Source: Sedimentitalea arenosa (GTDB lineage: Bacteria > Pseudomonadota > Alphaproteobacteria > Rhodobacterales > Rhodobacteraceae). Taken from it: a DNA stretch of 64,000 nucleotides. Under the pieces are notes generated by a model. The model made no database searches and had not been told where the DNA came from. It was given only the letters and a program-made list of their open reading frames with translations. The translations under genes were made by a program, and so were the position numbers. Positions 1-8,100 of this stretch are shown in pieces; within the stretch, counting starts at the first letter, position 1, and each line of letters opens with the position of its first letter. The stretch covers positions 308,545 to 372,544 of the forward strand of contig NZ_JAELVR010000002.1 of the NCBI RefSeq assembly GCF_016428585.1. The letters run 5' to 3'.

Positions 1-150
1 CCGAGACAAAGCTAACCCCTTTAGACGTTCGTCGATCCTGTTTCGGCCCCATGATCCCCAAATGAAGGATGTATGGTGGAGCCGCCGGGTACCGCCCCCG
101 GGTCCGATCCGCTTATTACGAGCGCGTTTATGTCCATAGTCCCGAAGGAC
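1..150 (-). ncRNA. ssrA: tmRNA, circularly permuted alphaproteobacterial type (partial)
   Basis: Read on the minus strand, the segment ends in an acceptor piece with the 3' end GGCGGCTCCACCA (CCA end at base 74), preceded by a T-arm-like GGGGGCGGTACCC. After about 23 spacer bases a second piece starts at base 50 with GGGGCCGAAACAGG, the usual 5' end of tmRNA. GGGGCC can pair with GGCTCC of the acceptor piece, so the two pieces rebuild the acceptor stem in the order 3' half first, 5' half second. That order is the permuted gene known from alphaproteobacteria. The tag reading frame lies beyond the left edge, so the tag peptide cannot be read. tmRNA rescues stalled ribosomes. The 5' end near 150 is inferred from the promoter. 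Confidence 0.8.
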
Positions 151-156
151 AACACC

Positions 157-185
157 TATATAGGCGGAGGGTGCGCTGGTTGCAA
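157..185 (-). promoter_or_regulatory. Likely sigma-70 promoter of the tmRNA gene
   Basis: On the minus strand TTGCAA (180-185) and TATATA (157-162) are separated by exactly 17 bases, a good -35/-10 pair. It sits a few bases upstream of where the acceptor piece of the tmRNA should begin. Confidence 0.6.
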
Positions 186-234
186 TCACAGGAGCCTCCG
201 GCGGGAGTATTTTTGCAAAGATGAAGCCGATTGC

Positions 235-600
235 TCAGAACGGGTCGCGTGACAGGTTGGCGAGGATCAGCCAGAGCGCGAGGGCGGCTTCGATCCCGCC
301 GAAGATCAGCACCTTGAGAACGGGCGGGTGGTCGAGCAGGAGAGACAGCGTGCGGCCGAGTGCTGCGCCGGCGAAGGCGAAACCGAGCATCGCGTAGGCA
401 GTCGGAGTCCCCAGCCAGATCGCGGCGAGTCCCGCCACGACGAACAATCCGCCGACCGAGGCGCGCATTTCGGAAAAGCCCATCGTACTGTTCGTCGGAG
501 CGAGGTCGAGCGCCGACGCCGTATAGGCGGGGGCGAGGAAACCGAAAAGGCCGAAGCCGATGGTCAGAAGGGCAGCGGTGATGTTGAGTGCGTCGATCAT
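235..600 (-). CDS. Small integral membrane protein, DUF4345-like
   Basis: This 121-residue protein is almost entirely hydrophobic, with about four membrane segments (roughly residues 8-28, 48-65, 70-87 and 96-115). Length and layout match small DUF4345-type membrane proteins, whose function is unknown. It ends about 45 bases before the GntR-type regulator on the same strand (the regulator lies upstream), so the two may share a transcript. No catalytic motif is visible. The family label is pattern recognition; the membrane nature is direct from sequence. Confidence 0.65.
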   Translation of the reverse strand: MIDALNITAALLTIGFGLFGFLAPAYTASALDLAPTNSTMGFSEMRASVGGLFVVAGLAAIWLGTPTAYAMLGFAFAGAALGRTLSLLLDHPPVLKVLIFGGIEAALALWLILANLSRDPF

Positions 601-644
601 GAGCAGGAGGTAGCGCCGGGTCGCGCCGGCGGCAAGGCGGCGTT

Positions 645-1376
645 TCAGGCGCGCTTTCCCCGCGCTGTGAAGACGCTGCGTGCAAGCGCGAGTGTTTCGG
701 CTTCGAGGGCGCTGAGGCGGTCGCAGGCCATCAGTCCATCGTGGGCTTCGACCGCGTCGGCGATCGCTTCGTGCAATGCGACGATCGTTTCGCGCGAGCG
801 CGCGGTGAACGTGATGATGTTCATCAGCGGCTGCATCGCTTCGACGGCGCCGGCGAGTTGGTAGGACAAAATCGGGTTGCCGGCCCCATCGACCAGCGCC
901 CTGTGGAAAGCGACGTCTGAAGTGCAGAAAGCTTCGTCTGTCAGTCCGGGCTGGGACTGCCGGTGGATCTCGGCGCGCATGGTGGCGAGGTGATCGGCGC
1001 TGCGCCGCGCCGCCGAGAGCGGTGCGCAGGCGCGTTCCATGGCGTAGCGTGCTTCGCAGGCTGTGGTGAAGCTGACCGCGTTCATCGACAAGAGCAGGGT
1101 CGAGGTGGTGATCTGCTGCGTATAAGCGTCCTTGTAGCTGAGCCGGTTGACGAAGGCACCGCCGGAGGCGCCGCGTTGGGTGCGGATCAGCGATTGCGCG
1201 GCCAGACGCTTCAACGCCTCCCGCACCGTGGGGCGAGACACCGAGAATTGTTCGGCCAGTTCGGATTCCGAAGGCAGGCGTTCATCGACGATCAGCGTGC
1301 CGTCCATGATCGCATCGCGGATCGCGGTCGCGATCTGCGCGGACAGATCGGCGGGGTCATTCGGATCGATTTTCAT
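645..1376 (-). CDS. GntR-family transcriptional regulator (FadR/FCD type)
   Basis: The 243-residue protein has an N-terminal winged helix-turn-helix (about 10-75, including RLPSESELAEQFSVSRPTVR) typical of GntR regulators and an all-helical C-terminal half of FCD/FadR type (about 90-235) that normally binds a small organic acid and a metal. It is transcribed away from the dmdA-acuI cluster, and the 87-base divergent gap holds a tandem repeat with a short palindrome, a plausible operator. By position it probably controls itself and the DMSP gene cluster; the effector cannot be read from sequence. Confidence 0.85.
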   Translation of the reverse strand: MKIDPNDPADLSAQIATAIRDAIMDGTLIVDERLPSESELAEQFSVSRPTVREALKRLAAQSLIRTQRGASGGAFVNRLSYKDAYTQQITTSTLLLSMNAVSFTTACEARYAMERACAPLSAARRSADHLATMRAEIHRQSQPGLTDEAFCTSDVAFHRALVDGAGNPILSYQLAGAVEAMQPLMNIITFTARSRETIVALHEAIADAVEAHDGLMACDRLSALEAETLALARSVFTARGKRA

Positions 1377-1399
1377 CTTAGCCCATCAATTTTTTTATT

Positions 1400-1430
1400 T
1401 GTCTGACATTTAAAAGTCTGACATTTAAAA
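1400..1430. promoter_or_regulatory. Tandem operator candidate between GntR gene and DMSP cluster
   Basis: The 15-mer GTCTGACATTTAAAA occurs twice head to tail (1401-1415 and 1416-1430). The first copy with its preceding base forms TGTCTGACA, a palindrome around one central base, which fits the short dyads bound by FadR-type GntR proteins. It is the only clear repeat in the divergent gap. Binding is inferred. Confidence 0.5.
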
Positions 1431-1463
1431 CGCAAGCGGTCGAGTCGCGCGGGGGGGGGGATC

Positions 1464-2225
1464 ATGCTGGCGGAACGGATCAGGGCCATGGCGGCGCCGC
1501 ATTGGCTGGCTTTTTTCAGTCTGATCCTCGTGTCCTGGCTGTGCCTGTTTCTGATGGCGGTACCTGCCGAGCTGCGTGCGCTCGGGACTAATTATGGCCC
1601 GGATTTCTGGCGCGACCTTTGCACCCTCACGCCCGATGCGGCGGGTCTGCTGCGCATGGTGCTGATGTGGACCTTGATGTCCGCTGCGATGATGGCCCCC
1701 ACGGTTCTGCCGGCGCTGGCGACTTATGACGATCTTGGCCATGCGTCGGGCGCAACCAGCATGATGCTGCTTCTGGCGGGCTATCTTCTGGTGTGGTTGG
1801 GTTTCTCGGTGGTGGCAGCCTGCGTGCAGATGGGGCTGTTCGTGGCCGGGTTGCTCGACCCGCTTGGCCAGAGCGCTGCCACCGCCCTGTCGTCACTTCT
1901 GTTGCTGGGGGCGGGGCTGTATCAGTTTTCGTCGCTCAAGGAAGCCTGCCTGAGCAAATGCCGCCGCCCACTGATGTTTTTCATGTCGCATTGGGGCGAG
2001 GGCGCATTCCGCAACGGGCTGCGGCTGGGTCTTGTGTGCCTTGGATGCTGCTGGGCGCTGATGGCACTGGCCTTTGTCGGCGGCGTCATGAACCTCGCGT
2101 TCATGGGCTTGGCCATGGTGATCATGGTGCTTGAAAAACTGCCCGAAATCGGCCGCGCGATAACGCGACCGTTGGGGGGTGCACTGATTGCGGCTGCGGG
2201 TCTCACCACTGCCGGACTACTGTAA
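1464..2225 (+). CDS. DUF2182 integral membrane protein
   Basis: The 253-residue protein has about six to seven membrane segments and conserved MMAP- and CLGCCWALM-like stretches seen in DUF2182 membrane proteins. It is first in a tight series with the DUF1326 gene (14-base gap), DinB-like, dmdA and acuI. DUF2182 and DUF1326 genes often lie side by side, which suggests a common, perhaps metal-related, role; neither function is established. The start codon lies only three bases after a run of ten G residues that must serve as the ribosome binding region. Confidence 0.8.
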   Translation: MLAERIRAMAAPHWLAFFSLILVSWLCLFLMAVPAELRALGTNYGPDFWRDLCTLTPDAAGLLRMVLMWTLMSAAMMAPTVLPALATYDDLGHASGATSMMLLLAGYLLVWLGFSVVAACVQMGLFVAGLLDPLGQSAATALSSLLLLGAGLYQFSSLKEACLSKCRRPLMFFMSHWGEGAFRNGLRLGLVCLGCCWALMALAFVGGVMNLAFMGLAMVIMVLEKLPEIGRAITRPLGGALIAAAGLTTAGLL

Positions 2226-2239
2226 CTGGAGGAAAATCG

Positions 2240-2878
2240 ATGGCTTTGGATACGATGGAAATCGGAACCGTTCCCTGGACCCTAAAGGGCGAACTGATCC
2301 TGAATTGCAACTGCACGGTTTTCTGCCCCTGTGTCGTGTCGCTGGGCAAACACCCGCCGACCGAGGGCCATTGCCAGACCTGGGGCGGCGTGCGGATCGA
2401 TTCGGGCACCTATGGCGAGACGGACCTGTCGGGCCTGAATGTCGGATTGATGATCGAGATTCCCGGCATGATGGGCCGGGGCAACTGGAAAGTCGCCCTG
2501 TTCATCGACGATCGCTCCAGCGAGACGCAGTATGACGCCCTGGTGAATATCTTCAGCGGCGCGGCACGAGGCACCACCGGGCTGTTCCAGGTTCTGGTCG
2601 GGGAAATCCTAGGGCATGAGCGTCAGCCGGTGACCTACGAAACCGAGGGCAATACGCGTCACATCACCGTCGGGCGCAAGATCCAGGGGGTCGTGCATCC
2701 GGTCGGTGGGCAGGACCCGGACAAGGAAATCGTGATCTCCAACACCCAGTACTGGATGGGACCGGACATCACGGTCGCCACTGCCACCAAGGGCAAGCTG
2801 CGCGCTTATGGACGGGTCTGGGATTTCGACGGGCGGTCTGCCGAGATCTGCCAGATTGACTGGCACGGGCCCAAGTGA
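2240..2878 (+). CDS. DUF1326 domain protein
   Basis: The 212-residue soluble protein carries a cysteine-rich motif near its start (CNCTVFCPC, residues 23-31, plus Cys45), the hallmark of DUF1326 and suggestive of metal binding. A GGAGG ribosome site precedes the start. The stop codon overlaps the start of the DinB-like gene (TGATG), so translation is probably coupled. Its role in the DMSP cluster is unknown; a metal chaperone or sensor working with the neighbouring DUF2182 membrane protein is a guess from the cysteines and pairing. Confidence 0.8.
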   Translation: MALDTMEIGTVPWTLKGELILNCNCTVFCPCVVSLGKHPPTEGHCQTWGGVRIDSGTYGETDLSGLNVGLMIEIPGMMGRGNWKVALFIDDRSSETQYDALVNIFSGAARGTTGLFQVLVGEILGHERQPVTYETEGNTRHITVGRKIQGVVHPVGGQDPDKEIVISNTQYWMGPDITVATATKGKLRAYGRVWDFDGRSAEICQIDWHGPK

Positions 2879-3384
2879 TGATCGACCGCGCGTATTGCGT
2901 TCTGATGGCGCGATACAACGCCTGGCAGAACCGACAGCTGTTCGAGCTGCTGAAACCGCTGCATCTTGCCGAGTTGACGCGCGATCGGGGCGCGTTCTTC
3001 GGCTCGATCCTGGGCACGCTCAACCATTTGCTCTGGGGGGATCTGCTGTGGATGGTCCGGCTGGATGGCGGGGAGCGGCCTGCGGGCGGTATCGGCGATA
3101 GCACGACGCTTCACCCGACGCTGGGCGCCTGGGACGCCGCACGGTTTCGGGCCGATGGCCGGATCATGGCTTGGGCGGACCGGTTGAACGCAGTCGACCT
3201 GACCGGCGATCTCAGCTGGTACTCCGGAGCCTTGGGGCGCCATGTCACCAAGCCGATCGCGCAGTGCATCGTGCATATGTTCAACCACCAGACCCATCAT
3301 CGCGGGCAGGTCCACGCGATGATGACGGCCGCCGGACTCAAGGGCGCCGTCAGCGATCTGGTCTTCATGTCGGAGGATGCCTGA
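2878..3384 (+). CDS. DinB-family metal-binding protein
   Basis: About 168 residues with the four-helix DinB/YfiT-like pattern: LNHLLWGD near residue 50 and NHQTHHRGQ near 140 supply the histidine metal triad. I chose ATG 2878, which overlaps the DUF1326 stop, over a GTG three bases earlier. Its own stop overlaps the dmdA start (TGATG). DinB-like proteins include thiol-dependent transferases such as bacillithiol and mycothiol enzymes. A thiol or methyl-transfer role beside dmdA is possible but not shown. Confidence 0.8.
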   Translation: MIDRAYCVLMARYNAWQNRQLFELLKPLHLAELTRDRGAFFGSILGTLNHLLWGDLLWMVRLDGGERPAGGIGDSTTLHPTLGAWDAARFRADGRIMAWADRLNAVDLTGDLSWYSGALGRHVTKPIAQCIVHMFNHQTHHRGQVHAMMTAAGLKGAVSDLVFMSEDA

Positions 3385-4487
3385 TGCCGCAGGTCTCGCT
3401 GTCGCGCCGGTTGCGGCGCACACCGTTTTCCGACGGGGTCGAAGCGGCCGGGGTCAAGGCCTATACGGTCTACAATCACATGCTTTTGCCAACGGTTTTC
3501 GAGTCGATCGAGGCGGACTATCGGCACCTGAAGGACCATGTTCAGGTCTGGGATGTCGCCTGTGAGCGGCAGGTCGAGTTGCGCGGTCCAGATGCCGGGC
3601 GGTTGATGCAGATGCTCACGCCGCGCGATCTGCGCGGCATGTTGCCGGGGCAGTGCCGCTATGTGCCGATCGTTGACGAGACCGGTGGGATGCTGAACGA
3701 TCCCGTTGCGGTCAAGCTGGCCGAAGATCGCTGGTGGATATCGATTGCCGACAGCGATCTTCTGTTCTGGGTCAAGGGGCTGGTGCAGGGTTATCGGCTG
3801 GATGTTCTGGTCGATGAACCGGACGTGTCGCCACTGGCGATCCAGGGGCCGAAAGCCGATGAGCTGATGGCGCGGGTGTTCGGAAATCGGGTGCGGGACA
3901 TCCGCTTCTTCAAGTACGACATGTTCGACTTTGAAGGCCGCAACCTTGTGATCGCGCGGTCGGGCTATTCCAAGCAGGGCGGGTTCGAGATCTATGTCGA
4001 GGGCGGTGATATCGGGATGCCGCTCTGGAACGCGCTTTTCGCCGCCGGGGAAGACCTTCAGGTGCGCGCGGGCTGTCCCAACCTGATCGAGAGGATCGAG
4101 GCCGGACTGCTGAGCTTTGGCAACGACATGACCGACGACAACACGCCACATGAATGCGGGCTGGGCCGGTTCTGCGATACCGCGACGGCCATTGGCTGCG
4201 TCGGGCGGGATGCGCTGTTGCGGGTGGCGCGTGAGGGGCCGGTGCAGCAGATTCGTGCGATTTCCATCGCCGGTGACCCAGTGCCCGGCTGCGACCGGGT
4301 CTGGCCGCTGCTGGCCGGGGGCAAGCGGATCGGGCAGGTCACATCGGCGGCATGGTCGCCGGATTTCCGGACCAATGTCGCCATCGGAATGGTGCGTATG
4401 ACCCATTGGGACGCCGGGACCGAGATCGAGGTGGAGACACCCGAGGGCCTGCGTCGGGCGACGGTCCAGGAACAATTCTGGCTCTAG
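3384..4487 (+). CDS. dmdA: Dimethylsulfoniopropionate demethylase DmdA
   Basis: The 367-residue protein belongs to the GcvT family and matches my memory of Ruegeria DmdA along its whole length: RRTPFSDGVEAAGVKAYTVY near the N-terminus, HVQVWDVACERQV, GGMLNDPVAVKL, SGYSKQGGFEIYVEG and NLIERIEAGLLSFGNDMT. DmdA moves a methyl group from DMSP to tetrahydrofolate, giving methylmercaptopropionate, the first step of DMSP demethylation. The ATG at 3384 is preferred over in-frame starts further upstream because it matches the DmdA N-terminus and gives a stop-start overlap with the DinB-like gene. acuI follows 77 bases downstream. Confidence 0.95.
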   Translation: MPQVSLSRRLRRTPFSDGVEAAGVKAYTVYNHMLLPTVFESIEADYRHLKDHVQVWDVACERQVELRGPDAGRLMQMLTPRDLRGMLPGQCRYVPIVDETGGMLNDPVAVKLAEDRWWISIADSDLLFWVKGLVQGYRLDVLVDEPDVSPLAIQGPKADELMARVFGNRVRDIRFFKYDMFDFEGRNLVIARSGYSKQGGFEIYVEGGDIGMPLWNALFAAGEDLQVRAGCPNLIERIEAGLLSFGNDMTDDNTPHECGLGRFCDTATAIGCVGRDALLRVAREGPVQQIRAISIAGDPVPGCDRVWPLLAGGKRIGQVTSAAWSPDFRTNVAIGMVRMTHWDAGTEIEVETPEGLRRATVQEQFWL

Positions 4488-4564
4488 AGCGTCGGACCTT
4501 TGTCCGATGAGTATTTTGACGAAGATGAAACAAGGGCGTCTGCGCCCGGGAAGGAAGGAGCGAC

Positions 4565-5557
4565 ATGTTCAATGCATTGCTAGTTCGCAAAGACGATGAG
4601 AGCGGCAAGACATCGGCCGCGGTGGAGCAGATTTCACTCGACGATCTGCCACATGGCGAAGTGACCGTGGCGGTCGAGTATTCCACGGTGAACTACAAGG
4701 ACGGGCTGTGCATCGGACCCGGCGGTGGGTTGGTGCGCAACTACCCGCATGTGCCGGGGATCGATTTCGCGGGGACCGTCGAGACCTCCGAGGACGGACG
4801 GTACCAGCCTGGCGACGAGGTCGTGCTGACCGGATGGCGCGTCGGCGAAGCGCACTGGGGCGGCTATGCGCAGAAGGCGCGGGTCAAGGCGGATTGGCTG
4901 GTTCCCTTGCCCCAAGGTCTGACCACCCGGCAGGCGATGGCGGTCGGCACGGCCGGGTTCACCGCGATGCTGGCCGTGATGGCGCTGGAGGATCATGGGT
5001 TGAAGACAGGCCACGGTCCGGTTCTGGTGACCGGAGCCGCCGGAGGTGTTGGATCGGTGGCGACGGCCATCCTGGCGCAACTCGGCCACGAGGTGGCGGC
5101 GGTCACCGGCCGGCCCGAGACCGAGTCCTACCTGCGTGATCTGGGTGCCTCGAAGATCGTGCCGCGCGCGGAGATCAACGAGACCGTCAAGCGACCGCTC
5201 GAGGGCGAGACCTGGGCCGGCTGTGTCGACGCGGTCGGCGGTGCGATGCTGGCGCGTGTGCTGGGGCAGATGAAGTATGGCGCCTCGGTCGCCGCGGTCG
5301 GGCTGGCAGGTGGCGCGGCGCTGCCCGCGACGGTCATCCCGTTCCTGCTGCGAGGGGTGAATCTTTTGGGCATCGACAGCGTGATGCAGCCCTACGACAA
5401 CAGGGTCCGCGCCTGGCAGCGGATCGCGCAGGATCTGCCGATGGAGAAGCTCGACGCGATGATCCAGCCGGCAACGCTGGAGGACCTGCCCGGTCTTGGT
5501 GCGGATATCCTGAAGGGGCAGGTCAAGGGCCGGGTCGTGGTCGACGTGAACGCCTGA
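4565..5557 (+). CDS. acuI: Acrylyl-CoA reductase AcuI (MDR superfamily)
   Basis: The 330-residue medium-chain dehydrogenase/reductase has no zinc motif. It carries YKDGLCIGPGGGLVRNYPHV, PGIDFAGTVE and the cofactor loop VTGAAGGVGSVA (about residues 157-168), as in the YhdH/AcuI group. AcuI reduces acrylyl-CoA to propionyl-CoA with NADPH, detoxifying acrylate made from DMSP. It follows dmdA, as in other roseobacters, and has a strong AAGGAG ribosome site. Confidence 0.93.
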   Translation: MFNALLVRKDDESGKTSAAVEQISLDDLPHGEVTVAVEYSTVNYKDGLCIGPGGGLVRNYPHVPGIDFAGTVETSEDGRYQPGDEVVLTGWRVGEAHWGGYAQKARVKADWLVPLPQGLTTRQAMAVGTAGFTAMLAVMALEDHGLKTGHGPVLVTGAAGGVGSVATAILAQLGHEVAAVTGRPETESYLRDLGASKIVPRAEINETVKRPLEGETWAGCVDAVGGAMLARVLGQMKYGASVAAVGLAGGAALPATVIPFLLRGVNLLGIDSVMQPYDNRVRAWQRIAQDLPMEKLDAMIQPATLEDLPGLGADILKGQVKGRVVVDVNA

Positions 5558-5577
5558 CCCAGCTTCAAAGATCCTCG

Positions 5578-5597
5578 GCCCGGCGATCACGCCGGGC
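5578..5597 (+). terminator. GC-rich hairpin after acuI
   Basis: GCCCGGCG and CGCCGGGC form a perfect 8-bp stem with a 4-base loop 20 bases after the acuI stop. There is no T-run, so it is a weak terminator or an RNA-stabilising hairpin. Confidence 0.4.
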
Positions 5598-5669
5598 TGA
5601 AACATGTGCCGATCGGGACGTTTCGGAGCGGTTTCTGCCGAAACGGCGCTTCTCTTGCGCTTCGCTTTT

Positions 5670-5684
5670 GACCATTTACTGGTC
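5670..5684. promoter_or_regulatory. Inverted repeat in the acuI-usp gap
   Basis: GACCA-TTTAC-TGGTC is a perfect 5-bp dyad in the 264-base gap before the stress protein and transporter genes, where a second promoter would be expected. It may be an operator; the protein that binds is unknown. Confidence 0.3.
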
Positions 5685-5821
5685 GTGTCTGTTTGCAACC
5701 CGGGGGCAACCTCCGCTAGGCTCCAAACAATTGGTGCGTGGATCGGCGCGCCGATGCGCGCCTTAAAAGGCGTGACTCTGGAACAGCGCCCGTGACCGGG
5801 CGCGCTGACGAGGAGGGACAT

Positions 5822-6238
5822 GTGTTCAAAAAGATAATGGTTCCCGTCGACCTGGCCCATGTGGGTTCGCTTGACCGGGCACTTGCCTGCGCCGCCGACC
5901 TGGCCGCGCAACACGGGGCGGAGATCGTCTATGTGGGTGTCACGGCGCCGACTCCGGGCGCCATCGCGCATTCGCCGTCTGAGTTTGCCGCGAAACTCGC
6001 CGAGTTCGCCGCTGGTCAGGCCAGCCAGCACGGGGTCACCACTACGAGCCATATGGTCCAAAGCCATGATCCGGCGGTCGACATAGACAAGTCGCTCCTG
6101 AAGGCGGTGGCAGACACCGGTGCGGACCTGGTGGTGATGCACAGCCACAAGCCCGGGCTGAGCGACTACATCTTCGAAGGGCACGGGCCTTACCTGGCGC
6201 AACATGCCAAGGCATCCGTACTGCTCGTCCGCGACTGA
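5822..6238 (+). CDS. Universal stress protein (UspA family)
   Basis: The 138-residue single-domain protein begins MFKKIMVPVDLAHVGSLDRA and ends ASVLLVRD, the two conserved ends of the UspA fold. A GTG at 5822 is chosen because GAGGAGGG precedes it; the overlapping ATG at 5820 runs into a stop after five codons. UspA proteins bind nucleotides or sense stress. It sits 57 bases before the BCCT transporter, a common pairing in which the Usp protein may modulate the carrier. Confidence 0.88.
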   Translation: MFKKIMVPVDLAHVGSLDRALACAADLAAQHGAEIVYVGVTAPTPGAIAHSPSEFAAKLAEFAAGQASQHGVTTTSHMVQSHDPAVDIDKSLLKAVADTGADLVVMHSHKPGLSDYIFEGHGPYLAQHAKASVLLVRD

Positions 6239-6295
6239 CCCCGGCCGTTTCGGCTTGCGTACGCGATAATCGGGAACAACAGGAGGTAAGGCCAA

Positions 6296-8029
6296 ATGGC
6301 CGATGAAACAGTCAACCAGGGTATCCCCGAGCCGGAAGGCGCGGCAGGTATCATCGAGACCGATTACGAGATCGGTCAGGACAATATCGAAACCAGTATC
6401 GGGCCGATAAAGCTCGACATCCACAACCCCGTCTTCGGCGTCTCGGCGGTCATGGTGATCTTGTTCGTGGCGCTCGCGCTGATCGCGCCCGAATGGTCCC
6501 GCGAGACGTTCCTCGCGATCCGCGACTACGTGAAGAGCCAGTTCGACTGGTTTTTCCTTCTGTCCGCGAACCTGTTCGTGATCTTTGCGCTGCTCCTCGT
6601 GGTCACGCCCTGGGGATCGGTCAGGCTGGGCGGTTCGGAAGCGGAGCCAGACTACAGCTATCCTGCCTGGTTCGCGATGCTGTTCGCCGCCGGGATGGGT
6701 ATCGGCTTGATGTTCTTCGGCGTTCTGGAACCGGTCTATTACTTTGGCACACCCTGGGGCGACCAGCCGCTGGGCGGGTCTCTCGGCATCGTCGACGGTG
6801 TCGTGGCCGATCCGGCACAGGTCGCCGAGGCGCGGCGGATGGCGATGGCGGCGACGATCTTCCACTGGGGTCTGCACCCGTGGGCGATCTACGCCATCGT
6901 GGCGCTGGCGCTGGCGCTGTTCAGCTACAACAAAGGTTTGCCCCTTACGTTGCGGTCAGCTTTCTACCCGCTTCTGGGCGAGCGCGTCTGGGGCTTCTGG
7001 GGCAACGTGATCGACACGCTGGCGGCCTTCGCCACCCTGTTCGGACTCGCGACGTCGCTCGGTTTTGGTGCGACGCAGGTGGCTTCCGGCCTGACCGATG
7101 TCTTCGGCGCGGGCAATTCCGAAGAGGGCACCCGCAACTTTATGGGGTTCCTCTGGGGCAATACCGATGCCTCCAACGACAGCTCCCTGTTGCTTGTGCT
7201 GATCATCGCCTTCATCACGGCGATCGCCCTGATCTCGGTGATCCGAGGCCTGGATGGCGGCGTGAAGGTGCTGTCGGAGATCAACATGGGACTGGCGGGC
7301 CTGCTGCTGTTCTTCGTATTCTTCATCGGGCCGACCGCGGTGATCCTGAGCGACTTCTTCGGGGGTATCAAGGCCTACGCGCAGGAGATCGTGCCGCTCT
7401 CCAATCCATTCGGGCGCGAAGATACCGGCTTCCTGCATGGCTGGACGACCTTCTACTGGGCCTGGTGGATCAGTTGGTCCCCCTTTGTCGGCATGTTCAT
7501 CGCGCGCGTGTCGCGGGGCCGCACGGTGCGTGAATTCGTCGTCTGCGTGCTGCTCATCCCATCGCTGGTCTGCATCTTCTGGATGGCCACCTTCGGCGGC
7601 ACCGCCATCAGCCAGGTTATAAACGGCGGTAATGAGTCGGGCGTGTTCCAGAACGTGATCGAGGCTTACAAACCCGAGATCTCGCTCTTCGCCATGCTGG
7701 GCGAACTGCCGCTGGCGTCGATCACCTCGGTTCTGGCGGTGGTGCTCGTCATCATCTTCTTCGTGACCTCGTCCGACAGCGGGTCGCTGGTGATCGACAC
7801 GATCACGGCGGGTGGCAAGGTCGATGCACCGGTGTCGCAGCGCATCTTCTGGTGCATCTTCGAAGGCGGTGTCGCGGCAGTGCTCTTGCTGGGCGCGGCC
7901 GGAACGGCGGGTCTGGACAGTCTTCAGGCCATGGTGATTTCGACCGGTCTGTTCTTCACCGCCGTGCTGTTGGTCATGTGTTTCGCGATCTTCCGTGGGT
8001 TGATGACCGAACGGCAGGAAATGAAATAG
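6296..8029 (+). CDS. BCCT-family transporter (betaine/DMSP type)
   Basis: The 577-residue protein has 12 predicted membrane segments after a hydrophilic N-terminus of about 45 residues, and the BCCT signature region FHWGLHPWAIYAIVALAL (about 191-208). A second motif, TTFYWAWWISWSPFVGMFIA, contains the aromatic box that binds trimethylammonium or dimethylsulfonium groups. BCCT carriers import glycine betaine, choline, carnitine or DMSP with Na+ or H+. Beside dmdA and acuI, DMSP or betaine is the likely substrate; this is inference from context. A strong hairpin terminator follows. Confidence 0.9.
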   Translation: MADETVNQGIPEPEGAAGIIETDYEIGQDNIETSIGPIKLDIHNPVFGVSAVMVILFVALALIAPEWSRETFLAIRDYVKSQFDWFFLLSANLFVIFALLLVVTPWGSVRLGGSEAEPDYSYPAWFAMLFAAGMGIGLMFFGVLEPVYYFGTPWGDQPLGGSLGIVDGVVADPAQVAEARRMAMAATIFHWGLHPWAIYAIVALALALFSYNKGLPLTLRSAFYPLLGERVWGFWGNVIDTLAAFATLFGLATSLGFGATQVASGLTDVFGAGNSEEGTRNFMGFLWGNTDASNDSSLLLVLIIAFITAIALISVIRGLDGGVKVLSEINMGLAGLLLFFVFFIGPTAVILSDFFGGIKAYAQEIVPLSNPFGREDTGFLHGWTTFYWAWWISWSPFVGMFIARVSRGRTVREFVVCVLLIPSLVCIFWMATFGGTAISQVINGGNESGVFQNVIEAYKPEISLFAMLGELPLASITSVLAVVLVIIFFVTSSDSGSLVIDTITAGGKVDAPVSQRIFWCIFEGGVAAVLLLGAAGTAGLDSLQAMVISTGLFFTAVLLVMCFAIFRGLMTERQEMK

Positions 8030-8052
8030 GACGCATTTAACGTGGACAAGGG

Positions 8053-8091
8053 CGCGCGCCGGGCTTGACGAGGCCCGGCGCGCGTCGTTTT
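8053..8091 (+). terminator. Rho-independent terminator after BCCT gene
   Basis: A perfect 12-bp stem (8053-8064 with 8073-8084) and 8-base loop are followed by TCGTTTTC. It closes the DMSP cluster and lies just before the next gene. Confidence 0.8.
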
Positions 8092-8100
8092 CTGCGGGCC

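Noticed and set aside
5820..5840. ATG at 5820 as start of the stress protein
   Set aside because: The frame ends after five codons; the overlapping GTG at 5822 gives the correct UspA N-terminus.
6296..8029. Specific naming of the BCCT carrier as a DMSP transporter
   Set aside because: The aromatic box does not tell betaine from DMSP; only context favours DMSP, so no gene symbol was given.
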